A stretch of 64,000 nucleotides of DNA from Trinickia mobilis (lineage in GTDB: Bacteria > Pseudomonadota > Gammaproteobacteria > Burkholderiales > Burkholderiaceae): NCBI RefSeq assembly GCF_017315705.1, contig NZ_JAFLRF010000013.1, positions 1 to 64,000 on the forward strand, written 5' to 3'. The notes under the pieces were generated by a model. That model was not told where the DNA came from, did no database searches, and worked only from the letters and a program-made list of their open reading frames with translations. The first letter of the stretch is position 1. Each line of letters starts with the position of its first letter. A program made the position numbers and the translations under genes. Below are positions 1 through 10,738 of the stretch, piece after piece.

Positions 1-78
1 CTGTTCCTCTCGGCGTTCCCGAGCGCGGCGCTCACCGGCCAGTCGTTCATCGTCAGCCACGGCTGGTTCATGCAATAA
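1..78 (+). CDS. C-terminal end of a short-chain dehydrogenase, probably 3-hydroxybutyrate dehydrogenase
   Basis: Only the last 25 codons are inside the window; they end at TAA 76-78. The peptide ends ALTGQSFIVSHGWFMQ. The TGQS...GW ending is the usual tail of short-chain dehydrogenases, and SHGWFMQ recalls 3-hydroxybutyrate dehydrogenases of Burkholderiaceae, which interconvert acetoacetate and 3-hydroxybutyrate. The patatin-like gene starts 7 bases later and its Shine-Dalgarno overlaps this stop, so the two are probably one transcript. The exact substrate is inferred from a short tail. Confidence 0.6.
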   Translation: MFLSAFPSAALTGQSFIVSHGWFMQ

Positions 79-85
79 GGAGCCG

Positions 86-1324
86 ATGATGGCGCAGCGC
101 AAAGTGAAACACGCGCGCGCCGACGCCCCCGTAGAAGGGGGCGGCGAGCGCGCTCGTGAGCAGGAGACGGATGAAAGCTCCCGCATCGTCGTGCCTGACT
201 ACGAGAGCATTGCGCTCGTTTTGCAGGGCGGGGGCGCGCTCGGTGCCTACCAGGCCGGCGTCTATCAGGGCCTGGACGAAGCCGGCATTCTCCCCAACCG
301 CTTTTGCGGCATTTCGATCGGTGCACTCAATACGGCGATCCTTGCAGGCAATGCGCCGGAGCGCCGGGTGGAGAAGCTACGCGAGTTCTGGGAGCTGATC
401 TGTCAGCCGGCGTATGGGCCGCCAATGCCGCCGTTTGTCGAGCGAGCGCTGTTCAATTCGAACGATACGATGCGCAAGGCTTTCACGGCGATGCAGGCGG
501 TCGGAGCGCTTGTCGATGGGCAGAAGGGCTTTTTCGTGCCGCGCTTTCCGCCGCCGATGCCTACCGGTTCCGGGTCGCCGCTGACAGCGAGCTACTACGA
601 CACCGCGCCCCTCAAGGCCACGCTCGAGCGGTTCTGCGATTTCGACCGGATCAATTCGGCTGAAGTGCGCGTCTCTGTCGGGGCAGTCAACGTCGGCACC
701 GGCAATTTCGCCTACTTCGACAACACGCATATCAAGCTGCATGCCGAGCACTTCATGGCGTCTGGCGCGCTGCCGCCCGGCTTCGCAGCGGTCGAGATCG
801 CCGGTGAGTTTTACTGGGACGGCGGTTTGATGTCGAATACGCCGCTTCGGGAAGTGATTCAGACTACGCCGCGGCGCGACACGCTGGCGTTTCAAGTCGA
901 TCTGTGGAGCGCGCACGGGCCGGTGCCGGACAACATCACCGACGTGCAAGGCCGCATGAAAGACATCCAATACTCGAGCCGAACGCGTTTCGTCACGGAC
1001 ATGATGCAGCACTCACAACGTTTTCGGCACGTGCTGCGAGAAGTGCTGACGCGCGTCCCGGCTGAGCATCGAAACGACCCGTGGTGCAGGCTCGCGGAAG
1101 AGCTCTCCTGTTCGAAGCGCTACAACGTGATTCAACTCGTCTATCGCGACAAGGAATACGAAGGCAACTACAAGGACTTTCAGTTCGGCTTGTCGACGAT
1201 GCGCGACCACTGGGAAAGCGGGCTGCAGGATATACGCGCGAGTCTCGCGCAGCCGGGCTGGCTGGACTTGCCGGACAACGACGCGGGGTTCGTGACGCAC
1301 GATATCCATCGCGATCAGCGATAG
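86..1324 (+). CDS. Patatin-like phospholipase
   Basis: This 412-residue protein belongs to the patatin family of serine lipid acyl hydrolases. The oxyanion loop GGGALG is near residue 48, the nucleophile elbow GISIG (Ser77) near 75, and the catalytic Asp lies in DGG near residue 250. These give the Ser-Asp dyad of the family. No signal peptide is visible, so it is probably cytoplasmic. Two ATG codons are adjacent (86 and 89); the AAGGAG at 77-82 is better spaced for the second. Coupling to the 3-hydroxybutyrate dehydrogenase tail suggests a role in lipid or polyhydroxybutyrate turnover, but the substrate is not shown by sequence. Confidence 0.9.
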   Translation: MMAQRKVKHARADAPVEGGGERAREQETDESSRIVVPDYESIALVLQGGGALGAYQAGVYQGLDEAGILPNRFCGISIGALNTAILAGNAPERRVEKLREFWELICQPAYGPPMPPFVERALFNSNDTMRKAFTAMQAVGALVDGQKGFFVPRFPPPMPTGSGSPLTASYYDTAPLKATLERFCDFDRINSAEVRVSVGAVNVGTGNFAYFDNTHIKLHAEHFMASGALPPGFAAVEIAGEFYWDGGLMSNTPLREVIQTTPRRDTLAFQVDLWSAHGPVPDNITDVQGRMKDIQYSSRTRFVTDMMQHSQRFRHVLREVLTRVPAEHRNDPWCRLAEELSCSKRYNVIQLVYRDKEYEGNYKDFQFGLSTMRDHWESGLQDIRASLAQPGWLDLPDNDAGFVTHDIHRDQR

Positions 1325-1407
1325 CGCGTTTGCAGCGCCGCATCGAGGCGACGGAAGTTCGGCGACTTGCGGCCCGAAAGAGTCAAACGGGGAGCGGCAG
1401 AAAGAAG

Positions 1408-1433
1408 AATGGCGCCCTGCGAAGGGCGCCATT
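1408..1433. terminator. Bidirectional Rho-independent terminator
   Basis: An 11-bp perfect stem (1408-1418 with 1423-1433) closes a GCGA loop. It lies between the convergent patatin and aminotransferase genes and is flanked by an A-rich run on the left and TTTA on the right, so it could serve both. Confidence 0.75.
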
Positions 1434-1522
1434 TACGTTCGTCATGCAAGCAACTGACAAACATCACGCTGGTGGATGGCACGGCGGCATGAACGCAGCG
1501 CCGCCGCCTCAACAGCCATTGC

Positions 1523-2722
1523 TTACTTCAACACGAGCGCGATGGCATTCGCCACCACGTCGATGTTGCGGGTGTTGAGTGCCGCCACGCAGATACGGCC
1601 GGTGCTGACCGCGTAAATGCCGAACTCTTCGCGCAGGCGGTCCACCTGCGCGGCGTTCAAGCCCGAGTACGAGAACATGCCGCGCTGAGCGTTGACGAAG
1701 CTGAAGTCGCGATCCACGCCCGCTGCCCGCAGGCGCTCGACGAGGCCGCCGCGCATCGCGCGGATGCGGTCGCGCATTTCGCTGAGTTCCTGCTCCCACG
1801 TCGCGCGCAGTTCCGGCGAACCGAGCACGGCCGCGACCACCGAGCCGCCGTGCGTCGGCGGGTTCGAGTAATTCGTGCGGATCACGCGCTTCAGTTGCGA
1901 CAGCACGCGCGCGGCTTCGTCCTTGCTGTCCGTGATGATCGACAGCGCGCCAACACGCTCGCCGTACAGCGAGAACGACTTCGAGAACGACGACGACACG
2001 AACACGTTCAGTTCCGACGCCGCGAACAGGCGCACGGCGGCGGCATCCGCTTCGATGCTGTCACCGAAGCCTTGGTAGGCGATGTCGAGGAACGGCACCA
2101 GTTGGCGCGCCTGCACGACTTCGACGACTTGCTTCCATTGCGCGTCCGACAGGTCGACGCCCGTCGGGTTGTGGCAGCACGCATGCAGCACGACGATCGT
2201 GCCTGCGGAGTAGCTGTTCAGTGCGCTCAGCATGCCGTCGAAATTGACGCCGTTGGTCTGTGCGTCGTAGTACGGATACGCGACGACTTCAAAGCCGGCG
2301 CTTTCGAACAGCGCACGGTGGTTTTCCCAGCTCGGATCGCTGATCGCGACCTTGGCGTTCGGGTTCACGCGCTTCAGGAAATCCGCGCCGATCTTCAGTG
2401 CGCCCGTGCCGCCGAGCGCCTGTGCCGTGACGACGCGGCCGGCTGCGATCAACGGCGAGTCGTTGCCGAGCAGCAGCTTTTGCACGGCTGCGTCGTAGGC
2501 CGCGATCCCTTCGATCGGCAGGTAGCCGCGCGGCAGCGCCGCATCGACGCGCACTTTTTCCGCATCGCGAACCGCGCGCAGCAGCGGGATCTTGCCCTCT
2601 TCGTTGGTATAGACGCCCACGCCGAGGTTGACTTTGGTGGTGCGGGTATCGGCGTTGAAGGCTTCGTTGAGGCCCAGGATCGGGTCGCGAGGAGCGAGTT
2701 CGACAGCGGAGAAGAGGGACAT
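1523..2722 (-). CDS. Aspartate/aromatic amino acid aminotransferase (class I, PLP-dependent)
   Basis: The 399-residue protein starts MSLFSAVELAPRDPILGLNE, the usual start and length of the AspC/TyrB subgroup of class I aminotransferases. It would transfer amino groups between aspartate or aromatic amino acids and 2-oxoglutarate. The PLP-binding lysine is in SFSKSFSLYGERVG, and NPTG and an HACCHNPTG block are present. The ATG at 2722 is preferred over an in-frame TTG at 2755. Whether it is mainly an aspartate or a tyrosine transaminase cannot be told from sequence alone. It is divergent from uvrB. Confidence 0.92.
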   Translation of the reverse strand: MSLFSAVELAPRDPILGLNEAFNADTRTTKVNLGVGVYTNEEGKIPLLRAVRDAEKVRVDAALPRGYLPIEGIAAYDAAVQKLLLGNDSPLIAAGRVVTAQALGGTGALKIGADFLKRVNPNAKVAISDPSWENHRALFESAGFEVVAYPYYDAQTNGVNFDGMLSALNSYSAGTIVVLHACCHNPTGVDLSDAQWKQVVEVVQARQLVPFLDIAYQGFGDSIEADAAAVRLFAASELNVFVSSSFSKSFSLYGERVGALSIITDSKDEAARVLSQLKRVIRTNYSNPPTHGGSVVAAVLGSPELRATWEQELSEMRDRIRAMRGGLVERLRAAGVDRDFSFVNAQRGMFSYSGLNAAQVDRLREEFGIYAVSTGRICVAALNTRNIDVVANAIALVLK

Positions 2723-3023
2723 GATGTATCGGCGGTAGTGAAAAGAAAGAGGCAAGCTCCCGGTCTAACGGGTCCGTCCAAATATGGCGGGGACCGGCGG
2801 CGCACGAGCGTAATTTGGCATTGTAGCGAATCCAGGCCCCGGATTCGGAAAAGCCAGCCAAGTAAAATCGCGGACGGTCGCGCGCTTTCGCCTCGCTTTC
2901 GCCATAATCCCGCCCCAATTCTGGAACGGCCCGGGCGCATCCCCGGACCCGACAGACCATCAGCCCGCCCATGCCCGAGGCGCTAAAATAGCCTTTTGCC
3001 CTCGGCGAAGGAACCGCTTCCTC
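2723..3023. other. Divergent intergenic region between the aminotransferase and uvrB
   Basis: This 301-base gap should hold the promoters of both flanking genes. A TAAAAT close to uvrB (about 2983-2988) could be a -10 element. I see no LexA box (CTGT-N8-ACAG), although uvrB is SOS-regulated in E. coli. A GAAGGA at 3006-3011 serves as the uvrB ribosome-binding site. No gene is supported here. Confidence 0.5.
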
Positions 3024-5114
<2,091 letters not shown>

Positions 5115-5126
5115 TTGTCTTGTCCG

Positions 5127-5161
5127 ACGCCGTGCGGTCGCGCGCCGCACGGCGTTCTTCT
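5127..5161 (+). terminator. Probable terminator of uvrB
   Basis: An 11-bp stem (5127-5137 with 5145-5155) with a 7-base loop starts 12 bases after the uvrB stop. It is followed by TCTTCTC, a weak T tract. Confidence 0.6.
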
Positions 5162-5280
5162 CAGCGCGCGCCGGACCGCCCCAAGCGCGCTGAGGCACCC
5201 CCTCGCGCCCCGAAGGAAGTCCCTCACTCCGCATAAGCACCCGCTCGAAAGGCGCCCAACGGCGTACTCGGCTAATTTTG

Positions 5281-5303
5281 CATTGAGAATGGTTCCCATT
5301 ACG
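5281..5303 (+). promoter_or_regulatory. Fur box upstream of ftrABCD
   Basis: CATTGAGAATGGTTCCCATT is an imperfect palindrome close to the Fur consensus (repeats of NATWAT; core GAGAATGNTTCTCATT). It lies about 105 bases before the ftrA start, and a TTTAAAATG-like AT-rich stretch follows. This fits iron-repressed transcription of the operon by Fur. Confidence 0.7.
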
Positions 5304-5409
5304 ATTTAAAATGCGAGTGTTTGCTGTGCATTGACTAACCGTATTCAGGGAAATGCAAAGCGGCCAACCCGTCCATCAGGCGCTTCGAGATCAATAACAA
5401 GGAGTTTCA

Positions 5410-5958
5410 ATGCTGAGTTCTTCCAACGTTCGCGCCACCGTTGCGGCTGTTGCCGCAGTCGCAGCGATGTCTGCGACCGCGGCTGAATATCCGATCGGCA
5501 AGCACCAGATCCAGGGCGGCATGGAAATCGGCGCCGTCTACCTGCAGCCGATCTCGATGGACCCAGAAGGCATGATGCGCAAGGCCTCCGATTCGGACAT
5601 CCATCTCGAAGCCGACATCCACGCCGTCAAGAACAACCCGACCGGCTTCGCCGAAGGCGACTGGATGCCGTACCTCCAAGTGCGCTACGAGCTGACCAGG
5701 GCCGGGACGAACCAGGCGGTGAAGGGCGACCTGATGGCGATGGTCGCGAGCGACGGACCGCACTACGGCGATAACGTCAAGCTGTTCGGCCCCGGCAAAT
5801 ACCATCTGAAGCTCGTCGTCGAGCCGCCGATGCAGACGCGCCACATGGCGTTCGGCCGCCATATCGACAAGGAGACGGGCGTCGGCCCGTGGTTCAAGCC
5901 GATCACGCTGGAGTACGACTTCGCCTTCGCCGGCATCGGCAAGAAGGGCGGGTACTGA
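5410..5958 (+). CDS. ftrA: Periplasmic iron-binding protein FtrA (P19/Tp34 family)
   Basis: The 182-residue precursor has a signal peptide (about residues 1-24, ending ATAA/EYPIG) and the Tp34/P19 fold. This family binds Cu and Fe through conserved His and Met residues; MGAVYLQP-like and METRHMAF-like blocks are present as GAVYLQP and MQTRHMAFG. It is the first gene of ftrABCD, the acid-induced ferrous iron system described in Bordetella, Brucella and Burkholderia. AAGGAG at 5400-5405 sets the ATG at 5410. The Fur box upstream supports iron control. Confidence 0.92.
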   Translation: MLSSSNVRATVAAVAAVAAMSATAAEYPIGKHQIQGGMEIGAVYLQPISMDPEGMMRKASDSDIHLEADIHAVKNNPTGFAEGDWMPYLQVRYELTRAGTNQAVKGDLMAMVASDGPHYGDNVKLFGPGKYHLKLVVEPPMQTRHMAFGRHIDKETGVGPWFKPITLEYDFAFAGIGKKGGY

Positions 5959-6028
5959 TCGCGGCGAGGCAAGCGGCGGGAGAAGCTGCGCGAGCCGCGC
6001 GTCCCGCCGCGCAACAACGGATACGCGC

Positions 6029-6367
6029 ATGAAACTCCAATCCAAATTCGCAGGGCTCGCGGTGTCGCTCTTCATGGCCGCGTCCGCGTCCGCGTTCGCA
6101 GCCGACCTGCCGACCTTCAAGCTCGAGATGGCCGACGGCAAGCTGAACCCTGCTCGCATCGAGGTGCCGGCGGGTCAGCGCATCAAGATCGAAATCAAGA
6201 ACACCGGTAAGGGCGCAGTCGAATTCGAAAGCGTTCAGTTGCGCAAGGAAAAGGTCCTGGCTCCGGGCGGCGAGTCGTTTGTCGTGATCGCGCCGCTGTC
6301 GCCGGGCGAGTACAAGTTCTTCGACGATTTTCATCCGCAGGCTCAAGGCGTGATCGTCGCGAAATAG
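6029..6367 (+). CDS. ftrB: Periplasmic cupredoxin-like protein FtrB
   Basis: The 112-residue precursor has a cleavable signal peptide (residues 1-24, ending SAFAAD) and a cupredoxin-type beta-sandwich domain. In the FtrABCD model it is thought to oxidise ferrous iron, or assist its oxidation, before transfer to the FtrC permease. The gene sits 70 bases after ftrA and 54 bases before ftrC. The assignment rests on domain type and gene order; Cu ligands are not as clear as in blue copper proteins. Confidence 0.88.
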   Translation: MKLQSKFAGLAVSLFMAASASAFAADLPTFKLEMADGKLNPARIEVPAGQRIKIEIKNTGKGAVEFESVQLRKEKVLAPGGESFVVIAPLSPGEYKFFDDFHPQAQGVIVAK

Positions 6368-6421
6368 TGCGGTTTTTACGCGCGGCGCCGGCTCGAGTGG
6401 GATCGCGCGCGGAGGTTTTCG

Positions 6422-7264
6422 ATGGGACAGGTGTTGTTCATCGTATGGCGGGAAAGCGTCGAGGCGCTGCTGGTCGTCGGCATTCTCTATGCGTGGCTCA
6501 ATAACGGCGACGAGCAAGCGCGCCGCGGCCTGCCGTACTTGTGGGCGGGCGTCGGCGCGGGTCTGCTCGCGGCCGTCGCGCTCGGCGCGGCGCTCGTCGG
6601 CTTTGCCGAGGTGCTGTCGGGCGACGCGCAGGACTATTTCCAGACCGGCATGGTGCTCGTCGCCGGCGTGCTGATCGTGCAGATGGTGCTGTGGATGAAG
6701 CAGCACGGGCGCTCGCTCAAGCGCGACATGGAACAGTCGCTCGAGAAGAGCACGCAGGAGGCGAACTGGTGGGGCGTGGCGATTCTGGTCGCGCTCGCGA
6801 TCGCGCGCGAGGGCAGCGAGACGGTCATCTTCCTCTATGGCCTGGGCTTCGGGCAGCCGGGGCACGTCGACAGCGCACAGCTGCTCGCGGTCGCCATGGG
6901 TCTCGGTCTCGCGTTCCTGACGTTCTACGTGCTGCAACTCGGCGGCAAAGTCCTTTCGTGGCGCCACTTCTTCCGCGTCACCGAGATCATGCTGCTGTTT
7001 CTCGGCGCGGGCTTGTTCCAAACCGGCATCGATAAGCTGATCGACAAGGAGATCCTGCCGCTCGGCATTTCGCAGCTTTGGGATACCTCGGCCGCGCTCG
7101 ACGATTCGAGCACGTTCGGCTCGCTGGTCGCATCGCTGACCGGCTATCGCGCGCATCCGTCGCTCACGAATCTCGCGGCGTATGCGCTCTATTGGGCGGT
7201 GGTCTATTGGCTCGTGCGTCGCGCAAGCCGCAGTCCGTTGCCGGCTGCGGGTCGCGCGGCATGA
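6422..7264 (+). CDS. ftrC: Inner-membrane iron permease FtrC (Ftr1/EfeU family)
   Basis: The 280-residue protein is highly hydrophobic with about seven membrane segments. Two RExxE iron-transport motifs are visible: RESVE near residue 10 and REGSE near 130, as in Ftr1/EfeU permeases. It would carry iron across the inner membrane after handling by FtrA and FtrB. A GGAGG precedes the ATG. Its stop overlaps the ftrD start (ATGA), so translation is coupled. Confidence 0.93.
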   Translation: MGQVLFIVWRESVEALLVVGILYAWLNNGDEQARRGLPYLWAGVGAGLLAAVALGAALVGFAEVLSGDAQDYFQTGMVLVAGVLIVQMVLWMKQHGRSLKRDMEQSLEKSTQEANWWGVAILVALAIAREGSETVIFLYGLGFGQPGHVDSAQLLAVAMGLGLAFLTFYVLQLGGKVLSWRHFFRVTEIMLLFLGAGLFQTGIDKLIDKEILPLGISQLWDTSAALDDSSTFGSLVASLTGYRAHPSLTNLAAYALYWAVVYWLVRRASRSPLPAAGRAA

Positions 7265-8673
7265 GCTGCGTGCCCGCCGCCAGCGCGCGGCCCGGCCGGC
7301 TCGCGCACGCGGGGCAATGGATGCAGCGCCGCGGCGCTGCCATTCGCGCGATTCAGTGGGGCGTTGTCGCCGTGTACGCGTTCCTGATTCTCGTGCCCGT
7401 GTTCCAGCCGCTGCCCGACGAAACGGCTCACCTGTGGAGCAACCTGACGCTCGCCGCGCAGTTCGTGTTCTGGGGCATCTGGTGGCCGTTCGTGCTGCTG
7501 TCGATGGTGATGTTCGGACGCGTCTGGTGCGGCGTGCTGTGTCCGGAAGGCGCGCTCGCCGAATTCGCGAGCAAGCATGGCCGCGGCCGGGCCATTCCGC
7601 GCTGGATGCGCTGGGGCGGTTGGCCGTTCGCCGCCTTCGGAATCACGACGATCTACGGACAGATGGTGAGCGTCTACCAGTACCCGCGCGCGGTGCTGCT
7701 GGTGCTGGGCGGGTCCACGGCGGCCGCGATGGTTATCGGACTGCTGTACGGCCGCGAGAAGCGCGTCTGGTGCAAGTACCTGTGTCCCGTGAACGGCGTC
7801 TTTTCGCTTTTGGCCCGGCTCGCGCCGTTTCATTACAAGGTCGACGAGGACGCGTGGCGTCGCTCGTACACGCAAGGCGAGCGCGGCCGCCGCGTGATTC
7901 CGATCAACTGCGCGCCGCTCGTCCCGTTGCGCAGCATGAAGGGGGCAGCCTCGTGCCATATGTGCGGGCGTTGCAGCGGCCATCGCGACGCGGTTGCGCT
8001 CGCGTGGCGCTCGCCGTCGGCCGAGGTGGTCGAGCTTGGCGACCAGCAGGCGAGCGGATGGGACACCGTGCTGATTCTGTATGGCTTGCTCGGCATCGCG
8101 ATCGGCGCGTTTCACTGGAGCGCGAGTCCATGGTTCGTGCACCTGAAGCAGTGGCTCGCAACGGCCCTCATCGATCGCGACATCACTTGGCCGCTCAGCA
8201 CCGACGCTCCGTGGTTCCTGTTCACACACTACCCCGAGGAGAACGACGTCTTTTCGTGGCTCGACGGCTCGCTCGTCATCGGCTACATCGTGGCGACGGG
8301 GTTCGTGCTCGGCACCGCGCTGCTTGCGATGCTCGCGCTCGCGACGCACGTGCTCGGCCGCTTCGATCGCATCCGGCTCCACCATCTGACGCAGGCGCTG
8401 ATTCCGATCGCGGGCGCCGGGGTGTTCCTCGGCCTGTCGGCGACGACGCTGTCGCTGTTGCGCGCGGAGCACGTGCCGCTCGGCTGGGCGTCAGAGGTAC
8501 GCGTCGCCGTTCTCGCGATTGCGAATGTATGGAGCGCGTGGCTCGCATGGCGCGTCACGAGCCGTCATAGCGCATCGCTTTTCCAGCGGGCGTTCGCGAT
8601 GGTATGGTTCGTCGGTGCGCTGGCGATGGTCGACGGCGCGTGGTGGCTGATGTTCTGGGGCTGTTCGCGCTGA
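7261..8673 (+). CDS. ftrD: Membrane-bound polyferredoxin-like protein FtrD
   Basis: The 470-residue protein resembles the NapH/CcoG-type membrane ferredoxins. It has several membrane segments and Cys motifs CGVLCPEG (near residue 91), CKYLCPVNG (near 172) and CHMCGRCSGH (near 235), the last expected to hold an Fe-S cluster. In FtrABCD it is proposed to donate or accept electrons for the iron redox cycle at the membrane. The ATG at 7261 overlaps the ftrC stop and is chosen over an earlier in-frame ATG at 7078 that lies inside ftrC. Confidence 0.88.
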   Translation: MSCVPAASARPGRLAHAGQWMQRRGAAIRAIQWGVVAVYAFLILVPVFQPLPDETAHLWSNLTLAAQFVFWGIWWPFVLLSMVMFGRVWCGVLCPEGALAEFASKHGRGRAIPRWMRWGGWPFAAFGITTIYGQMVSVYQYPRAVLLVLGGSTAAAMVIGLLYGREKRVWCKYLCPVNGVFSLLARLAPFHYKVDEDAWRRSYTQGERGRRVIPINCAPLVPLRSMKGAASCHMCGRCSGHRDAVALAWRSPSAEVVELGDQQASGWDTVLILYGLLGIAIGAFHWSASPWFVHLKQWLATALIDRDITWPLSTDAPWFLFTHYPEENDVFSWLDGSLVIGYIVATGFVLGTALLAMLALATHVLGRFDRIRLHHLTQALIPIAGAGVFLGLSATTLSLLRAEHVPLGWASEVRVAVLAIANVWSAWLAWRVTSRHSASLFQRAFAMVWFVGALAMVDGAWWLMFWGCSR

Positions 8674-8734
8674 ATCTCCCGCTTGGCGCATGCGTTCCGG
8701 AGCGGCCCCGATGGATGAACCAAAGAGGATGCTC

Positions 8735-9145
8735 GTGAGAACCAAACCTGTACTGACTGACGAAGACGTCAAGAAAATGGCCGACGCCGCCGAGGCGCAC
8801 GCGATCGCGAACCATTGGGCCGTGACCGTCGCGATCTTCGACGACGGCGGCCATCTGCTCTATCTGCACCGGATGGACGGCGCCGCGTCGAGCACCGTCG
8901 AAATGGCGATCGGAAAGGGGCGCACCTCGGTGCTTGGCCGCCGTGAAAGCAAGGTCTATGAGGAGATCATCAAGCAGGGCCGCACGGCGTTTCTGAGCGC
9001 GCCGCTGGTGGGCATGGTGGAGGGCGGAGTGCCGATCGTCGTGGAAGGCGAAGTGGTCGGCTCGTTCGGCGTATCCGGCGTGAAGTCCGATCAGGATGCG
9101 GCTGTGGCGCGCGCCGGTATTGCGGCGCTGGGCCTCAGCGAATAA
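8735..9145 (+). CDS. GlcG/HbpS family heme-binding-like protein (DUF336)
   Basis: The protein is about 136 residues and matches the GlcG/HbpS fold, with AIFDDGGHLLYLHRMDGA, an AIGKGRTS block and a glycine-rich end (GEVVGSFGVSGVKSDQD). Some members bind heme or cobalamin; others have no known ligand. Possible starts are ATG 8690, ATG 8711, ATG 8729 and GTG 8735; AGAGG at 8724-8728 best fits GTG 8735. It follows ftrD by about 60 bases and may ride on the iron transcript. Confidence 0.8.
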   Translation: MRTKPVLTDEDVKKMADAAEAHAIANHWAVTVAIFDDGGHLLYLHRMDGAASSTVEMAIGKGRTSVLGRRESKVYEEIIKQGRTAFLSAPLVGMVEGGVPIVVEGEVVGSFGVSGVKSDQDAAVARAGIAALGLSE

Positions 9146-9161
9146 GTTCGCGGCACGTAAT

Positions 9162-9197
9162 CAAGAAAAAGCGCAAGAAAAAGCGCAAGAAAAAGCG
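9162..9197 (+). repeat. Three 12-bp tandem repeats
   Basis: CAAGAAAAAGCG is repeated three times exactly, followed by a partial copy, just after the DUF336 gene. It looks like a simple slippage repeat in a non-coding gap. Confidence 0.85.
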
Positions 9198-9333
9198 CAA
9201 AAAAGTGGCATGGCTGGCTTCGACGGCTGCTTGAAGGTGTCTGCACGAAGGGGTCTAGATCTTGCGTGCAAGCCGTCGGGGCTGGCTACTGCCCAACACC
9301 TCTCGTAGAGGTGGTCCCCACAATACTCGGTAC

Positions 9334-9588
9334 TTACTTCGTCAGGATCAGCTTGCCCAACCGGGTTGCGCGAAGCTGGTAGGTCTCGCCGTTGTGCGTG
9401 ATGCTGATGTGGCTGCGTCCTTGCAGGAGCGTGTCGCTGCGCAAGACGCGTTCGCCGTCATCGTTCGATTTCGAAGTCCTGGTGCGATCGACATCGGTGG
9501 AAGGAACGGCGTTCTTCGAACGGCTACTGGTCGCGGCGTTGCCATTGCGGCGCAGGGTGAGCGTGGAAGCGCGTGAGAAATCGTTCAT
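9334..9588 (-). CDS. hemP: Hemin uptake protein HemP/HmuP
   Basis: The 84-residue protein ends HNGETYQLRATRLGKLILTK, the conserved HemP signature; the first 50 residues are polar and poorly conserved. HemP/HmuP proteins are small cytoplasmic activators or accessories of heme receptor expression in beta- and alpha-proteobacteria. The ATG at 9588 is chosen because longer in-frame starts would run through the Fur-like promoter region at 9622-9646. No heme receptor gene lies beside it here. Confidence 0.85.
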   Translation of the reverse strand: MNDFSRASTLTLRRNGNAATSSRSKNAVPSTDVDRTRTSKSNDDGERVLRSDTLLQGRSHISITHNGETYQLRATRLGKLILTK

Positions 9589-9621
9589 TCGTCGTTGTTG
9601 GTTCGTCGATTCGATGAACCA

Positions 9622-9646
9622 AGTATAAATGCGAACAATTCCCATT
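9622..9646 (-). promoter_or_regulatory. Fur box and promoter of hemP
   Basis: On the minus strand, AATGGGAATTGTTCGCATT (9628-9646) is a Fur-like palindrome overlapping an AT-rich TATACTT -10-like stretch (9622-9628) about 35 bases before the hemP start. Iron-repressed hemP expression is expected in this family. Confidence 0.7.
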
Positions 9647-9757
9647 TGCAACCGTAAAGTGTTCATCGGCGCAGGTTTTCGATAGGCAGAATCGGAAAGG
9701 ATTGGACGCGGGGGCGTACGACCCGGCGGGAGGGGAAGCGCGGCCACAAGAAAGCCG

Positions 9758-9782
9758 CGCAGGCGGCGTGTCGCCGCCTGCG
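9758..9782. terminator. Strong hairpin, probable terminator of the SRPBCC gene
   Basis: A perfect 11-bp GC-rich stem (9758-9768 with 9772-9782) with a 3-base loop lies 21 bases beyond the minus-strand SRPBCC stop. The minus-strand T tract (CTTTCTT) is a few bases further on, so termination is likely but not textbook. Confidence 0.55.
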
Positions 9783-9802
9783 TTTCGGAAGACTGCCGGC
9801 GC

Positions 9803-10288
9803 TCAATGCAGCGCGCCTGGATCCTCCGGATTCTGTGCGGCGTACTGCCGGATGAGCCGCACAGTGTCGATATCGGCTTCCCGGTAGGCCGATTTCACGA
9901 TCTCCTGCGTCTGCCGTGCGTCCTGCGTGTCGGCCACGGGCAGGGTGGTGCGGTACTCGAAGCGCAGGAATAGCTGAAGATCGTCCGGCTGCTCGATGGT
10001 CATCGTCAGTGAGCCGCCGACGTGCGATGCGGTCGCCTGAATGTCGTAGCGCACGCTTTCCTGCGGCGTGAGCGTGACGCGATCGCGCACCGTGGCATGG
10101 CCGTAGTGCAGCTCGCGCTCGAGCGTGCTGTCGGTGCGCGACAGGATCGTGCAACTGTCCAGGCCCATCACGAACAATTGCGGCTGCTCGGCGCGCAGCA
10201 CGAGGCCTTCCCACAGTTGGGCGCGCGTCATCGTATCGACGAACGGGTTCAGCGGATCGTTAATCTGAATCAGGTGTTCGAAATTCAA
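9803..10288 (-). CDS. SRPBCC family protein, AtaL-like (DUF1857)
   Basis: The 161-residue protein starts MNFEHLIQINDP and contains TRAQLWEGLVLRAEQPQLF and QLFLRFEYRTTLP, typical of the AtaL-like DUF1857 branch of the START/SRPBCC fold. These proteins have a deep hydrophobic ligand pocket; the ligand is unknown. It lies 51 bases after the OsmC-like gene on the same strand and may be cotranscribed with it. Confidence 0.8.
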   Translation of the reverse strand: MNFEHLIQINDPLNPFVDTMTRAQLWEGLVLRAEQPQLFVMGLDSCTILSRTDSTLERELHYGHATVRDRVTLTPQESVRYDIQATASHVGGSLTMTIEQPDDLQLFLRFEYRTTLPVADTQDARQTQEIVKSAYREADIDTVRLIRQYAAQNPEDPGALH

Positions 10289-10339
10289 GGCAGAAGCTTC
10301 CTCTTCAAGCGCTGCAAGCGTCGGATCATGCGCCCCGAA

Positions 10340-10738
10340 TCAGACGGCGACAAGCCCCGTATTAATCTCAATGGGGTGTGTCAGGATCTTGTGCAGCGGG
10401 CACGCATTCGCGATCTGCAAGAGCCGTTCCCGCTGCTCGCCGGACAATTCGCCTTGGAGGTGAATGTTGCGCGTGATCGTCGTGCCTTGAGCGCCCGTTT
10501 CCAGCGACAGCGTGACGCGCACCGCGTCGAGCTGCCAGTCCTTGCGCTTCGCATACATTTTCAGCGTGATGGACGTGCACGTGCCGAGGCTCGACAGCAA
10601 CAGCGAATCGGGCGTGGGTCCTCGGTCGCCGCCGCCTGCGGATTCGGGCTCGTCGCCGAGCCACGTGTGGGTGCCGTCGTCGAGGAGAACCTGATAATCG
10701 ACTGAGCCGATGCTGGCGACGACCGTGGTTGTTGTCAT
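10340..10738 (-). CDS. OsmC family peroxidase-like protein
   Basis: The 132-residue protein has the OsmC layout, with two conserved cysteines in LGTCTSITLKMYA (near residue 53) and NACPLHKI (near 112). In OsmC/Ohr enzymes these form the thiol pair that reduces organic hydroperoxides. The ITLKMYA/ACPLHK spacing fits the OsmC/YhfA-like subgroup rather than Ohr. It is downstream of and codirectional with the pirin gene. Confidence 0.88.
   Translation of the reverse strand: MTTTTVVASIGSVDYQVLLDDGTHTWLGDEPESAGGGDRGPTPDSLLLSSLGTCTSITLKMYAKRKDWQLDAVRVTLSLETGAQGTTITRNIHLQGELSGEQRERLLQIANACPLHKILTHPIEINTGLVAV

Noticed and set aside
9162-9197. Tandem repeats considered as a CRISPR remnant
   Set aside because: Units are 12 bases with no spacers; no CRISPR array or cas gene is seen in the window.
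9297-9311. Short hairpin before the hemP end
   Set aside because: Only a 6-bp stem without a T tract in either direction; too weak to call a terminator.
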